Positions 1 to 11,573 of a stretch of 64,000 bases of DNA are shown piece after piece. The notes under the pieces are model-generated. The model saw nothing but the letters and a program-made list of their open reading frames with translations, was not told the DNA's origin and did no database searches. A program made the position numbers and the translations under genes. The stretch is from Pleurodeles waltl (taxonomy: Eukaryota > Chordata > Amphibia > Caudata > Salamandridae): NCBI RefSeq assembly GCF_031143425.1, contig NC_090450.1, positions 217,197,442-217,261,441 of the forward strand. Reading direction: 5' to 3'. Numbering within the stretch: position 1 is the stretch's first letter; every line of letters starts with the position of its first letter.

Positions 1-1780
1 TCTGCCCCTCTCAGTTCATTTGACACTGGGGGCAATTAATTCCCTATAATGCAGTCTATGGGCACCTGGGGATGAATTATGACCCTTCACTTGGTCACCT
101 CCCCAAAACACTCTTGGACCACCAGAGCCATAGGACTTAAAAAGTTCTGCCCATGAGCTGGAGTCACTCTACACACCTGGCCAGTGCATTATTCTGAGGA
201 AACAAGACTTTCCATAACCATGGTCCGACTAGCCCCAGTGTCCCTCAGAACAGTGACTGGGACCCCTTCCACTTGCACCTGGTAAAGGTGATGACTCCCA
301 TCCTCTGGGATCACCATCTCATCCTCTGAGTTCACCTCCCAACTAAGGGAGATTACAGCATGGTCTATGACCTGCCCCTGGGGATTATCTCCTCTAGGGC
401 CACATTGGAAACCCCTGTAGAGGGGCCACCAGTGGGGGGTTTCTGAGGACAGAGAAAGTCCCCTTTATTGTGTCCTAGATCGGAACGCTCAAAGCAAAGG
501 AGTTGAACATGGGGTGCCCTGGGCCATCGCTCACCAGAAAACTCCCTCCTTCCTGTCAGAAGGGACATTCGAAACTTTTTCTCCCCTTTTATCCTGAGAC
601 TTGTTTGTGTGTCCCTTGACTTCCCCCTTCTTCTTCTGTTGGAGACACTGCCCACCCTTGGCTGCGTCTCCCACATACAACTTCCTTTGCACCCTGGTGA
701 TGAACCAGCGGTCCGCTTCCTTGGCAAGCTTTTTGGGGTCAGTAAGCTTGCTTTCAATCAAGTGCTGGTGCAGTTCTTGAAAACGATGACTAGACAAGTG
801 CTCCCATGCAGTCAAATTGTACAGCCACTGATAGTCTGTTTCCTTGAAGCCCTTCACCTAACCTTGCTCTGCAGAAAGAATGAACATACTCCACCCAAGT
901 TTGGGACCTCTGCTTAGTACTCTCCCTACACTTTGCCCTGTAAATCTCTGGGGTGAGACCATACCTCATGACCAGTGTGTCCTTCATGGCAGGCTATCTT
1001 ATCTGATTCTCTGGCTCTAATGCCAACAAGGTGTCCCTACCCTCCACTGAGAAGTACTTCCAGAGGACTGCCCCACAATCTCTCTCAGGGACCCTGTTCA
1101 TCCTCAGCGCCACCTCATAACCTCTGAACCACTATTCTATGTCATCCCTCACAACAAATCCTTCACCATATCCTTGGGTATTGGAACCTTTCCCTCGAGT
1201 CGCACAGTAGAAATGCTGCCACCATCTGTGCTGGACCTGCTCATTAGATCCAGCTGCTTTAAGCTCAAATCTTGATCTAAAAGCATTTTCTACTCCTCTA
1301 GGGTGATTAGCTCTTTTTCTATGGTGATTTTCTATTTCTCTGCCTCTCTTTTGAACCTGGTTAGTTCCAGCTGAAGCTCCATCTCATGCTACAGCTTGGG
1401 TTTTCCAGCTCCATTTGGAGCCTCCTAGCCTCCTGCCTGTCCTCCAGCTCCTCTGGGGTCAGACCTCTTGAAGAAACACTGCTGATTTCCCTGGAAGGTG
1501 CTCTCCTTCCAGGCAGATCCTGATTCTCCATCAAATTATCATGCAGGCTTTGCTCCTCTCCCTCCCCAATAGCACTCTCTTCCTCTGTGTGCTAATCAGC
1601 CTCCTTTGCTGCCGACTAGGCCCTCAGCGTCTTTTGAGTGAGGCCTCTAATACGGCATTTGAGCTCCTTGCAGAACATTTTGAGCTGAGGCACTGAATAG
1701 GTCTCTGACCTCTTCTGCTCAAACACCCACTCTACAGGTCCAAAAGATGGCCCACTAGACTGAGACAAGATTGTGAATCA
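1..1780 (-). pseudogene. Ty3/gypsy retrotransposon gag-protease remnant
   Basis: Read on the minus strand this is the 5' half of an LTR retrotransposon. A Gag N-terminal stretch lies around 1780-1400, a capsid-like stretch around 987-860 (motif LVMRYGLTPEIYR) and the C-terminal Gag part around 857-531. A retropepsin-like core with the residues RDTGAS lies near 270-220. The Gag C-terminus (KLTDPKKLAKEADRW) aligns by eye with the matching part of the better preserved element at 54957-55202, so the two belong to related families. Many stops and at least one frameshift (about 860-880) make it non-functional. The rest of pol lies beyond the window start. The assignment to Ty3/gypsy rests on the Gag and protease pattern, because no reverse transcriptase is present here. 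Confidence 0.7.
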
Positions 1781-2082
1781 AACATAAATGTTGCAAAAAA
1801 AGAAAAATCAAAGCAGGATGTTGGGGTGTAATGGTCTGTGATATGGAAGTAGAGTACACCCATCACTTTATGTAAAGTGAAAATGTAAGACCCATCCTCA
1901 CTGCTGATCACAAGTTCTAGAAATGGGATCTCTGGCTGACAATAGTTTGCACCCTGTCTATGTAGGGACCCTCACTCTAGTCAGGGTAGGGGAGTCTCAC
2001 TGCCAAGATATCTCCTGCTCACAACTTTCGTAGCTTGGCCCAAGCAGCAGGGCTTATCCCTGAGCCAATTTGTAAAGTATTT

Positions 2083-2119
<37 letters not shown>

Positions 2120-2248
2120 CACAGTGAAAACCCCACAAAAGTACTTCACCCCAGTTTAGGAAAATAGCCAATATTTATCTGAGTAAAACAGAACAATACA
2201 ACACAAATCCAACGTACATAAGTAAAGATACGAATTTTCAAAGATTAA
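1781..2248 (-). mobile_element. LTR 3' part (R/U5) and leader of the gypsy remnant
   Basis: This stretch precedes gag in the minus-strand sense. Around 1915-2060 it resembles by eye the 3' end of the LTR at 49985-50303: both have an ACTAGAGTGAGGGTCC-like block and a CCCATTTCTA block at the LTR end. It is cut at 2246-2248 by the TAA target site of Harbinger element 1. LTR-like sequence resumes at 11574. Confidence 0.5.
2085..2115. repeat. (AC)n microsatellite
   Basis: About 15 uninterrupted AC dinucleotides lie inside the LTR-like sequence. Confidence 0.95.
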
Positions 2249-3070
2249 GGCTCTCATTATGACATTGGTGGCAAGTACCGCTTACCGCCATGCCGACTGC
2301 CGCAAACATACCGCTGCTGCAGCGGATTACCGATACCCATATTATGACACACACATAGCAATCCGTCACTAAACAGCCACACACACAAGTCTGCCAGCCC
2401 AAAGGTCAGTCATAAACTGGCAGTAGCAAAACCCACACCGTTACGCCAACAGAATTACGCCCACAACATTATGATCCATGAATGACCGCGGCGGACATTA
2501 AATGGCGGTAAACCATTGGCGCTACATACCGCCACGCTCAAAATACACACAACCTAACAAAACAACACTACATTGGACAATTCAAATAACACACACCTGA
2601 CACCCATACACACACCACACCTACACACCCACACCACTATAAAACACCCACACATTACCAACAACCCTTTACACCTAAAAACAAGTGCCACAAGAGAGAT
2701 AGCAAGACCACAGATAAGATCACTGCCACACTTCACCATCACCTATACTCCATCCACGTACCTTACATCAATCACCCCAACACATCAACCTACACACCCT
2801 CACCCACACCACTCACATTACACCCATGGTACCACAACGACACCCCAGGTTCTCAGAGGAGGAGCTAAGGCTCACGATGGAGGAAATCATCCGGGTAGAG
2901 CCACAGCTATTCAGATCACAGGTGCAGCAGACATCCGTTGCTAGGAAGATGGAGCTATGGCGGAGAATCGTGGACAGGGTCAACGCCGTAGGACAGCACC
3001 CAAGAACAAGGGATGACATCAGGAAGAGGTGGAACGAGGCAAGGTGCCTTCTGTGGCAGCAAGACACTAA

Positions 3071-3687
3071 GGGGGTCATTCTGACCCTGGCGGTCACCAC
3101 CGACCACGGGAGCACCGCCAACAGGCTGGCGGTGCTCCCGAGGGCATTCTGACCGCGGCGGTTCAGCCGCGGTCAGAAAGGGTAAACCGGCGGTCTCCCG
3201 CTGGTTTACCGCTGCCCCAGTGAATCCTCCATGGCGGCGGAGCGCGCTCCGCCGCCATGAGGATTCAGACACCCCCTACCGACATCCTGTTCATGGCGGG
3301 AAACCCGCCATGAACAGGATGGCGGTAGGGGGTGCCGCGGGGCCCCTGGGGACCCCTGCAGTGCCCATGCCAATGGCATGGGCACTGCAGGGGCCCCCGT
3401 AAGATGGCCCCAAAAAGTATTTCAGTGTCTGCTTTGCAGACACTGAAATACGCGACGGGTGCAACTGCACCCGTCGCACCCCTGCAACTACGCCGGCTCA
3501 ATTCTGAGCCGGCGTCCTCGTTGCAGGGGCATTTCCTCTGGGCCGGCGGGCGCTCTTTTGGAGAGCGCCCGCCGGCCCAGAGGAAATGTTTGAATGGCCG
3601 CCGCGGTCTTTTGACCGCGGTGTGGTCATTTGGCGGCGGTACCTTGGCGGACGGCCTCCGCCGTCCGCCAAGGTTAAAATCACCCCC
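3071..3687. mobile_element. Hairpin-chain Harbinger MITE, family 1 (617 bp)
   Basis: It is flanked by TAA on both sides (3068-3070, 3688-3690). Its TIRs begin GGGGGTCATTCTGACCCTGG and GGGGGTGATTTTAACCTTGG, close to the TIRs of the large Harbinger elements. The interior is a run of about twelve consecutive palindromes, for example 3107-3140, 3149-3178, 3231-3258 (perfect), 3270-3330, 3353-3393, 3416-3450, 3453-3478, 3479-3530, 3531-3589 and 3643-3670. It has no coding capacity. Comparison with the uninterrupted gene A at 34060 confirms it as an insertion. A sister copy lies at 14323-14926. Confidence 0.92.
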
Positions 3688-4359
3688 TAAATAGCTGTAA
3701 AGAGGACTGGCGGTGGAACCCCACCTCCTCCCCCACAACTAACAACATGGGAGGAGCAAGACTTGGCAATCATGCATCCCGAGGGCCTGGCAGGAGTAGG
3801 AGGAGGACTGGACTCTGGTTAGTCAACTCTTTACCACTTTCAATGCCCCTACCTGCATGCCATCACATACCCCCACCCTTACCCTCACTCCCATCACTCC
3901 ACCACCTCCCACACACCCCACCATCACAACCCACTCATCCCAATAGCAAGCCCTACATGCAACACCAATGCATAGACACCACACACAGACCTGCATGCAC
4001 ACCTATCAATAAAGCATGCACACTAGAGGGAAACAGCAAGCCCACCAAATAACTACTCACACAAGGCAAAGCTGGCAGGGCAATAACAACCATAGAGGGC
4101 AACACACCCATGCACAAGATGTCACATGCAGAAACAATAAAACTGCATATACATCCCCACAGGTCTCGCGGCCAACGTCACCAGAGAGGAGGTGCCCACA
4201 GCTCCTCCTCCAGCATAGGCCCACAGTGATGACAGCAGCTCTGGGTGCCTGGATCTGGATGACCAATCTGGCCCATCAGTCAGTAACCCTTGCACAGTCC
4301 CATACCACCACAGAGCCTCCCCTTCAGGAAACACCAGCACAGTACCCACCCAGCGGGCC

Positions 4360-6383
4360 TATATTTCTTCACAGAAGAACTGATCGCCTCCAAACGCACC
4401 TACCAGAAACTCAAGAAAAAATGGATTCTCGAACGCACACCCGAAAGCATAGCAACCCACAAAGAAGCCAACCGCAAACACCACCAACTTATCCGACTCG
4501 CCAAACGCTCCCACTTCACAGAACACCTTAACAACAACGCACACGACAGCAAGGAACTCTTCTGCATCGTGAAGGAGCTCTCCAACTCCAACGCCAACGT
4601 CAACGACGTCCCACCATCCCAGAAACTCTGTGACGAACTCTCCACCTTTTTCTACCAGAAAATCACCGCCATCCACGACAGCTTCAACACCACACCTCCG
4701 CCAGACCCCATATCCCAACAACCCCCCCCACGCCGACCGCCTCACCACCTGGACCCACGTAGACGATGCCGAAACCCTAAAGACCATGAACTCCATACAC
4801 TCTGGATCTCCCTCTGACCCCTGCCCACACCACGACTTCAACAAAGCCGACTCCACCATTGCCCCCCAAACCCGCAAGATCATCAACCTATCCCTCGACA
4901 CCGCAATCTTCCCAGACAGCTGGAAGCACACCGATATCCAACCCCTCCTCAAGAAACCCAAGGCTGACCTCAACGACCTCAAAAACTTCAGACCAATCTC
5001 CCTCCTCCCCTACCCAGCAAAGGTCATCGAAAAGATCGTCAATGCACAGCTCACCCACTACCTCGAAGACAACTCCATCCTGGACCCCTCCCAATCCGGA
5101 TTCAGACGCAACCACAGCACCGAGACTGCACTCCTCGCCGCCACAGACGACATCAGACAACAAATGGACAACGGCGAAACTTCAGCCCTCATCCTCTTAG
5201 ACCTATCCGCCGCTTTCGATATGGTCTGCCACCGCACCCTACTATCTCGACTCCACAAAGCCGGAATTCAAGACAAAGCCCTCAACTGGATCTCCTCTTT
5301 CCTCTCCGATAGAACCCAGAGAATCCGACTCTCACCCTACCGATCCAAAGCCACCAACCTCATCTGCTGCGTCCCCCAAGGCTCCTCGCTAAGCCCAACG
5401 CTGTTCAACGTCTACATGGCACCCCTCGCACAACTGGCCCGACAGCACAGCCTCAGCATCCTCTCCTACGCCGACGACACCCAGCTCGTCCTCTCCCTTA
5501 CTAAAGATCCACACATCGCCAAAACCAACCTCCACGAGGGACTGAAATCTATCGCCGAATGGATGAGAAACAGCCGCCTGAAACTAAACTCCGACAAGAC
5601 GGAAGTCCTCATCCTCGGTCGCTCCCCCTCTTCCTGGGACGACTCCTGGTGGCCCTCCGCGCTGGGGCACCCTCCAACACCAACCAACCCCGCACGCAAC
5701 CTCGGATTCATCCTCAACTCCGCTCTCACCATGTCCAAACAGGTCAACGCAGTCTCCTCCTCCTGCTTCAATACCCTCCGCATGCTCTGCAGAATCTACA
5801 AGTGGATCCCTACGGAAACCAGAAAAACGTGACCCAAGCCCTCGTCAGCAGCAGACTTGACTATGGCAACGCACTCGACACAGGCATCCCAAAAAAAGAC
5901 ATCCAACGACTCCAACGCATCCAGAACGCATCCGCCCGATTGATCCTCGACATACCCTGCCATTGCCACATCTCCCACCACCTGAAGGACCTCCACTGGC
6001 TCCCCGTGGACAAGAGGATCACCTTCAAACTTCTCACCCACGCGCACAAAGCACTACACAACGCCGGACCCGCCTACCTGAACAACAGACTCAACTTCTA
6101 CGTCCCCCCGCCAACTCCGCTCCACCAACCTCTCCCTCGCCAGCGTTCCCCGAATCCAGCGCAAGACCTCCGGCGGCAGATCCTTCTCCTACCTCACCGC
6201 CAAGACCTGGAACTCACTCCCCACCTCCCTGCGCCAGACCCAGGACCTCCTCACCTTCAGGAGACTCCTCAAGACATGGCTCTTCAACCGATAGCAGCTA
6301 CCCCCCCCACCCCCCCTCAGCGCCTTGAAACACTAACGGGTACATAGCGCGCTTTATAAGTGCTCTGATTGATTGATTGATTG
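4360..6383 (+). mobile_element. L2/CR1-like LINE, 5'-truncated, inserted in gene A
   Basis: This is the 3' part of a non-LTR retrotransposon ORF2. Reverse transcriptase blocks in order are FRPISLLP (about 5000), GFRRNHSTETALL (about 5100), the catalytic LDLSAAFD (about 5200), VPQGSSLSPTLFN (about 5370) and YADD (5467-5478). The C-terminal region with SSRLDYGNAL and LHWLPVDKRI follows in another frame. It ends in a short GATT-type repeat tail (6366-6383), usual for L2-like elements. At least two frameshifts (about 4720 and 5820) make it dead. The endonuclease part is missing, as expected of 5' truncation. Its left edge is set where homology to gene A copy 2 stops. Confidence 0.88.
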
Positions 6384-7457
6384 TCCCCAGGGCACGTCAA
6401 TCAGCAGTGTGTCCACCACTACCGGAAGCCAGGCTACCACACTAACACAGGATGATCAGGGACCAGGGGTCAGTGACAGTGGGCACACGCTCATAGGCCA
6501 GAGACACAGGACAACAGGGAAGCTGGGATGGCTGCTGTGTGACAGGGGGAGGACAGGCCCAGGGAACTGACTCTCCAGGAGGCACTCACCAAGATCCTGG
6601 GAGCATACAACCATTCCCAAGAGACTATGGGCCAGATACTGGACAAGATGCTGGAGAACCAGCGGCTGCAGGAGGGACAGTACCTGGGGATCAGGGAGGA
6701 CTTGAAGGACATCAACACCACCCTGGTCACCATTGCAGGGGTGCTGGCAGACATGGCCAACAGTATGAGGAAGGCAGTGGCACACCACCGGGACCCTACC
6801 ACTAGCCAAACTGATGAACAACCCTCCACCTCCACTGCCGCTAGTGGATAGGAGGCCCCGCCACAGGAACAGCAGGCCACCAGCACCCCTCCCCCTGCAG
6901 AAGGAGAACCACCCTGCAAACGGTCCCTGCGATCCAGGAAGAAGCCAGAGACTATTGCCAAGACCCCCACCAGGAAATAAGACTCTCCTGATTGTCACCC
7001 TTGTGTCCCACTCTGTCAATCTGTCCACCTTGAACTGCCATTGCTCCCCTTCCTATGTCCCCTTGGACACTGCACCTGTGATACAAATAGACTGGACTCT
7101 ATCCTGGACTTTCCTCCATCATCACCCCAGCCCAATGCACATCCCCCTCTACTTATTAGCACCCTTTGAAAAAATGCAAGTATGGAGACTGTCAAAAAAA
7201 TCTAATGATTTAACTATGTATTTGTTTAACAAGCTTTAAACACTGCGATACAACTGTACAGTGAAGTATACATACGAATGACCTGTAGATGGCTGCAGTC
7301 AACGCACCAGGAGTGATAGTGGGGCACAAATATCTGCAAATAGAGATGCCAAAGGGTACATTAAGTGGCCATAGAAGTGGGTAACTCAGCCTACCAATGA
7401 CAACGTCAAACACAAAACTTTCAATGAAAAGTGAAGTTACAGTGTCTTACCTGTGTG

Positions 7458-8565
7458 TCATTGGAAGTATTGTAGTATTATTGCACTTCTGTTGTCCTCA
7501 TCCTCTGCCTCCTCATCTTCACTGTCCACAGGGTCCACTGCTGCCACACGCCCATCTCCGGCCTCATCCTCCTGCAGAAAAGGCACCTAGCGACGTAAGG
7601 CAAGGTTGTGCAACATACAGCATACCATGATGATCTGGCAGACCTACTTGGGTGAGTAGTATATGGATCTACCTGTTAGATGGAGGCAACAAAACCTGGC
7701 CTTCAGGAGGCCGAATGTCCTCTCTATGATTCTTCTTGTTCGCCCATGTGCCTCATTGTAACGTTCCTCTGCCCTTGTCCTGGCATTCCTCACAGGGGTC
7801 AGTAGCCATGAGAGGTTGGGATAACCAGAGTCACCTGCAAATATCGAGGGACAACTGTTAGCCACACACTAACTCTTAGGGCCCACACAATACCCCTACA
7901 CCAACATCCACTGGGTGGGAACCAGGTCTCACGTATTAGCCACTCCTGGTGCCTCTGGAGTTGAGCCATCACATATGGGATGCTACTATTCCTCACGATA
8001 AAGGCATCATGCACAGACCCAGGATACTTTGCATTGACATGGGAGATGTACTGGTACCCCAGGCACACTATATGCACATTCATGGATTGAATGTTCTTTC
8101 GATTTCCGAACACCTGTTCATTTCTCCGAGTGGGGGGGGAACAAATGCAATATGTGTACCATCAATAGCCCCAATAATATTGGGGATATGTTCCATTGCA
8201 TAGAAATCAGCTTTCACTGTGATCAAATCCTCCACCTGGGGGAAAACGATGTAGCTGCGCATGTGTTTAATCAGGGAAGACAACACTCTGAGACATTCCT
8301 GTTGCAAGCCCACTGTCACTTGGAAGGAGCCAGTTTCCAGGAAATGGAGCACAGATAGGACTTGCATAAAAGGGGAGATCCCGGTGGGCTGACGGATAGC
8401 AGATATCAGGTCAGGCTCCAATTGGGCACACATCTCTCTGTGATTGTGGCCCTGTCCAGTCTATAGGTGAGGATAATTTTCCTGTCCTCCATTGTTGCCA
8501 AGTCCACCAGGAGCCTGTACATGGGGGGGATGTCTCGATCTCCTATTTATCTGCAGCGGTTGCAA
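7458..8565 (-). pseudogene. Harbinger DDE transposase body, element 1
   Basis: This is a HARBI1-like nuclease, which cuts and joins the element at TWA sites. On the minus strand the order is YRLLVDLATMED (about 8530), then IDGTHIAF carrying the first catalytic Asp (about 8140), SSIPYVMAQLQRH (about 7960), GDSGYP with the second Asp (about 7825), ERTFGLLKARF with the catalytic Glu (about 7715), CMLHNLALRR and an acidic tail ending LQYFQ (stop at 7458-7460). A 98-bp GT-AG intron lies at 7835-7932. Two frameshifts are visible, one near 8432 and one in a C-rich run after AFVPP near 8125. It faces gene A tail to tail and gene C head to head. Confidence 0.87.
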
Positions 8566-8913
8566 TCGAGGGAGCAAAACGGTGAGCAGCTGGTCAGTAT
8601 TCCATCTTTCAAAACACTACACTGCATTGCATGTTGTGACTGTAACAGTATATTGTTGGATAGGCCCAAATGGTGCCTATGTGTACTGTGACACAGTGAG
8701 ATGCCATGAACTGCCCCCCCACCTGAAATGGCGTTCACCTGTCCTGTATGGAGGGACAGGTGGAAATGAGGTAATTCCTCTGGCGTTGCGCCGTGGCGGG
8801 AGGCGGTCGAGAACCGGCGTGCAACTCCTCATTGGATACCATTGGGCCCTATGGGTTACAGTGGCCAATGGTGATGTATACCGGTGGTAACGGTACACAC
8901 CGCCACGGATGTG

Positions 8914-8924
8914 ACCGCCATTTT
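8914..8924 (+). promoter_or_regulatory. YY1-like motif upstream of gene C
   Basis: ACCGCCATTTT lies 88 bp before the gene C ATG. The same motif recurs at the matching place in the three gene C copies of element 2 and, with one change, in element 3. It matches the YY1 core CCGCCATNTT as I know it. Function is inferred. Confidence 0.4.
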
Positions 8925-9011
8925 CTATCTGTTCACTCACTTGCTTCCTGACCTTCAACAGGAGAGGACCTACACTGCAAGTGCTGCTGTGTCATGTGTC
9001 TGGAAACGACC

Positions 9012-10732
9012 ATGGCTCGTGTCACTGGGGAAAGGGCCCCCGCCTTCACCACTGCAGAGTTGGAGAGACTGGTGGATGGGGTCCTACCAAGGTACCGAAT
9101 GCTGTATGGGCCTCCAGACCCACAGGTGAGTACACTGTGAGCACAATGCATGAGGCATGAATGCATGGAGTGGTGTGTGTGAGTGCCACATGGAGGAGGG
9201 GTTGGTGGAAAGACCCTGGGCACTGTGCTGCATGTATGGTGGGCTATGTCTGTGTGTAAGGGGATGTGAGGGCTATGGTGGGCTATGAGTGTAACAGGCA
9301 GGACGGTCTGACTGATACCTTTTCCTATGTGTATTTCTCTGCAAGTCAGAACCCATCAAAAAAATGGTATATGGCGTGCCATCGCCAAGGACGTGCGGAC
9401 CTTGGGGGTCTACCGCAGGCAGAGGACCCACTGTCGGAAACGGTGGGAGGATCTGAGATGCAGGGCACAGAAGACAGCGGAGGCCCAGCGTGGGATGGCC
9501 TCCCAACGAGGAAGGGGTGCCTGTGGAACCCTGAACCCCTGATGGCCTGTATACTGGTGGTGGCTTATCCAGAGCTGGATGGGTGCTTGGGTTCCTCACA
9601 GCAGCCACAAGGGGGTGAGTACAGTGCCCCAATATACTACTTGCCAGTGGGGGGGGGGCATTCGGGTAGGGGATGTGGGCCAGTGGGGGCCCCTAGGCAA
9701 GGCCGGACATTGCAGGTAGGTCTCCAACCAAGCTAGTAGGCATCCACTAATGAGCAGGGGTCTGTGGGTCTCAGGTATGCTGCAATTGGTTTTAGGTATC
9801 CCTGTCCATGGGCTGGTGACTAGCATTGTGACTGGTAGTGCATTGCCTAGTGCATAGGGCTGTTCCCTCTGTGTGTGTATGTGTGTCGTGTACACCAACG
9901 GTGGTGTTGTTGCCACCATTGACCAAGTGTATCCTTTGTCTCCCCCACTTTTGTTTTGTCACCCTGCCCCTATGTGCATTATTATCATCTGTTAGAGGAG
10001 CAGAGGCACCAGCGATGGGGAGAGCTGCATCCCACAGGGCCCAGGAGGCCGAAACCACCAACGGTGAGGGCACCAGTGGGACGGAGGGCGAGGGGAGCAC
10101 CAAGACGGAGACTGGAGTGGACAGTTCTGACAGTGATACCTCCTCCGGTCTAAGCTCCCTGGTGCAGCCACCACCCCCATACCAGCACCTCCCTCCCAGC
10201 AGCCCCTCAGTGTGTTTCCCATGCCCGCTCACCCAGGAGGGTGGGCATCTCCTTCACCCCAGGCACCTCAGACCCTGCCCCAGTTAGCCCTGCTGTCCTG
10301 AGTGAGGAGGCTATTGACCTCCATCGATCCATCTCTGTTAGGCAGTCAACCATTGTGAGTGCCATCCAGGGGCTGGCAGCCCATTTCCAACAAACAAATG
10401 CATTCCTGGAGAGCAATCACTATGGCATGGCGGCCCAACAGAGATCAATCCAGGCTCTGGCCTCCTCCCTGGTGGCAGCCATTGTCCCTGGTTCTAGCAT
10501 CCCCCCTCCAACTTCTTCTACCCAATCCCATTCACCTCAACCCCAACCTATCCCAAGCACACAGGCAGACCAGCATGCACCCAGGACAACACACAGGAGT
10601 GCTTCAGGCAAACACCAGCACCACACATCATCCCACAGGCACTCACACAAACACCATCCAGATGCAGACATACCAACATCTACTGCCTTCACTGTGTCCC
10701 CCCCTCCTCTTCATCCACCTCCCTCCCAGTAG
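9012..10732 (+). pseudogene. Gene C copy in element 1: second Myb/SANT-like accessory protein
   Basis: Exon 1 (9012-9125, 38 codons, MARVTGERAPAFTTAELE) ends at a GTGAGT donor. Exon 2 (about 9346-9614) continues the Myb/SANT-like fold with IWRAIAKDVRTLGV and HCRKRWEDLR, then another GTGAGT donor. Exon 3 (about 9998 onward) is Ser/Asp-rich, followed by a helical block (LSEEAIDLHRSISVRQSTI) and a Ser/Thr/Pro/His-rich tail. The exon 2 acceptor is altered (CAAG instead of TAG before GTC), and there are a stop at about 9540 and frameshifts in exon 3. The domain resembles that of gene A, so the gene may be an internal paralogue. Its exact role is unknown; DNA binding is inferred from the family. 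Confidence 0.72.
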
Positions 10733-11164
10733 CATCTGCACTCACACCTGTATGCACAACATCCTCATCCACTACCTCCATCACCAGCACATCTATCAGT
10801 ACACACCCCTCACTGGCTGTCACGACCCCCACATCCATGCACACATCCCATGTGTCCTATCCCACTATGTCTGTGCCCCATCCTCCAATAGTATTCAAAT
10901 GCAAGCACTCAGACACCCAACAGCCATCCACCTCACAACGGCACCCAGCTTATTCATAGTATGTTTATTCGGATTACATTCACTTTCTTCAAATCATTTT
11001 GTCCTTGCATTATTCCTGAGGGGTACAGAGTGAATATGTAATGTTTGTGCATCTGGTTGTTTGTATGGTGTTGAAGGTGGGGGTGCTGCGTGTTGTGTGT
11101 GTGTGTGTGTGTGTCACTCTCTTTTTCCTCCCCCCTACCTTGTGTGCTAGGCGGCAGTACTTAC

Positions 11165-11247
11165 TGTGGTCGTCTTCTCTTGCGTTGATGTTCATAATGC
11201 AGCAGAAGGTAGACGAGCATCGGAAATATTTGCAGCTCCGTCTCCAT
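11165..11247 (-). pseudogene. Transposase exon 1, element 1 (83 nt, next to right TIR)
   Basis: On the minus strand an ATG at 11247 opens 27 codons plus 2 nt (METELQIFPMLVYLLLHYE, then a basic run ending RRRPQ) and ends at a GTAAGT donor. The same 83-nt exon stands at 49569-49651 and 57049-57131. Its final 2 nt plus the first nt after the CATAG acceptor of the transposase body restore the reading frame, as worked out on elements 2 and 3. It is therefore the likely first transposase exon, with an intron of about 2.6 kb that contains gene C on the other strand. Confidence 0.72.
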
Positions 11248-11573
11248 GGCTTTGTGATTGTTCCCTGAGTCTCCACAAGTGAGTCCTTTGACTTCTGTGC
11301 AGTGTTTCCGCCAGGCTTTTGATGTCGTTGGTACCGCCCCGGAAAAGGTGGCGGCTAGGCCGATCATAATAGTGTGTACAATGTCTTCCACCTGGCTGTT
11401 GGCGGTTACCGCCGTGGAGCTTGTTGATTCCGCTGTGGCAGTTTGTGTGTTAAAATGGCTGCCTGTCTGAGCGGTTTCCGCCATGGTCATAATTCCATTT
11501 TGGTTACCGCCGGCCTGTTGGCAGTATTATCGCAGCTTTTTCACCGACCGCCAGGGTTGTAATGAGGGCCTAA

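Larger units (their letters stand above)
2826..6851 (+). pseudogene. Gene A copy 1: NAIF1-like Myb/SANT-domain protein, interrupted
   Basis: The ATG at 2826 opens a Myb/SANT-like DNA-binding domain (FSEEELRLTMEEII near the start, then WRRIVDRVNAVGQ and IRKRWNEA). In Harbinger transposons such a protein recruits the transposase to the TIRs. A MITE (3071-3687) breaks the first exon at about codon 81. The exon resumes at 3691 and ends at a weak donor (GTTAGT, 3818). Exon 2 starts after CCCCACAG at 4163 with an acidic/Ser stretch and is broken again by a LINE at about 4360-6383. The C-terminal helical part (LQEALTKILGAYNHSQETM) lies at 6560-6780 and ends in a stop at 6851. An in-frame TGA at about 6538 adds to the damage. 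Copy 2 at 33809 is the better guide to the intact protein. Confidence 0.8.
2249..11570 (+). mobile_element. PIF/Harbinger transposon, element 1 (9.3 kb)
   Basis: The element is bounded by imperfect terminal inverted repeats. The left end begins GGCTCTCATTATGACATTGG and the reverse complement of the right end begins GGCCCTCATTACAACCCTGG. Both ends are flanked by the 3-bp duplication TAA (2246-2248 and 11571-11573), typical of PIF/Harbinger. It carries gene A (plus, 2826-6851), the transposase body (minus, 7458-8565), gene C (plus, 9012-10732) and the first transposase exon (minus, 11165-11247). A 617-bp MITE and an L2-like LINE have inserted into gene A. It lacks the 74-bp minisatellite found in elements 2 and 3. 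All its genes are damaged. It has itself landed in gypsy LTR sequence. Confidence 0.9.

Noticed and set aside
3231..3670. GC-rich hairpins as transcription terminators or structured RNA genes
   Set aside because: They are parts of a MITE with TIRs and TAA duplication. There is no adjacent transcription unit that needs them.
4359..4982. 207-codon ORF on the minus strand
   Set aside because: Shadow of the LINE reverse transcriptase on the plus strand.
6363..6383. TGAT/GATT repeat as an independent microsatellite
   Set aside because: It stands exactly at the LINE 3' end, where L2-like elements carry such a tail.
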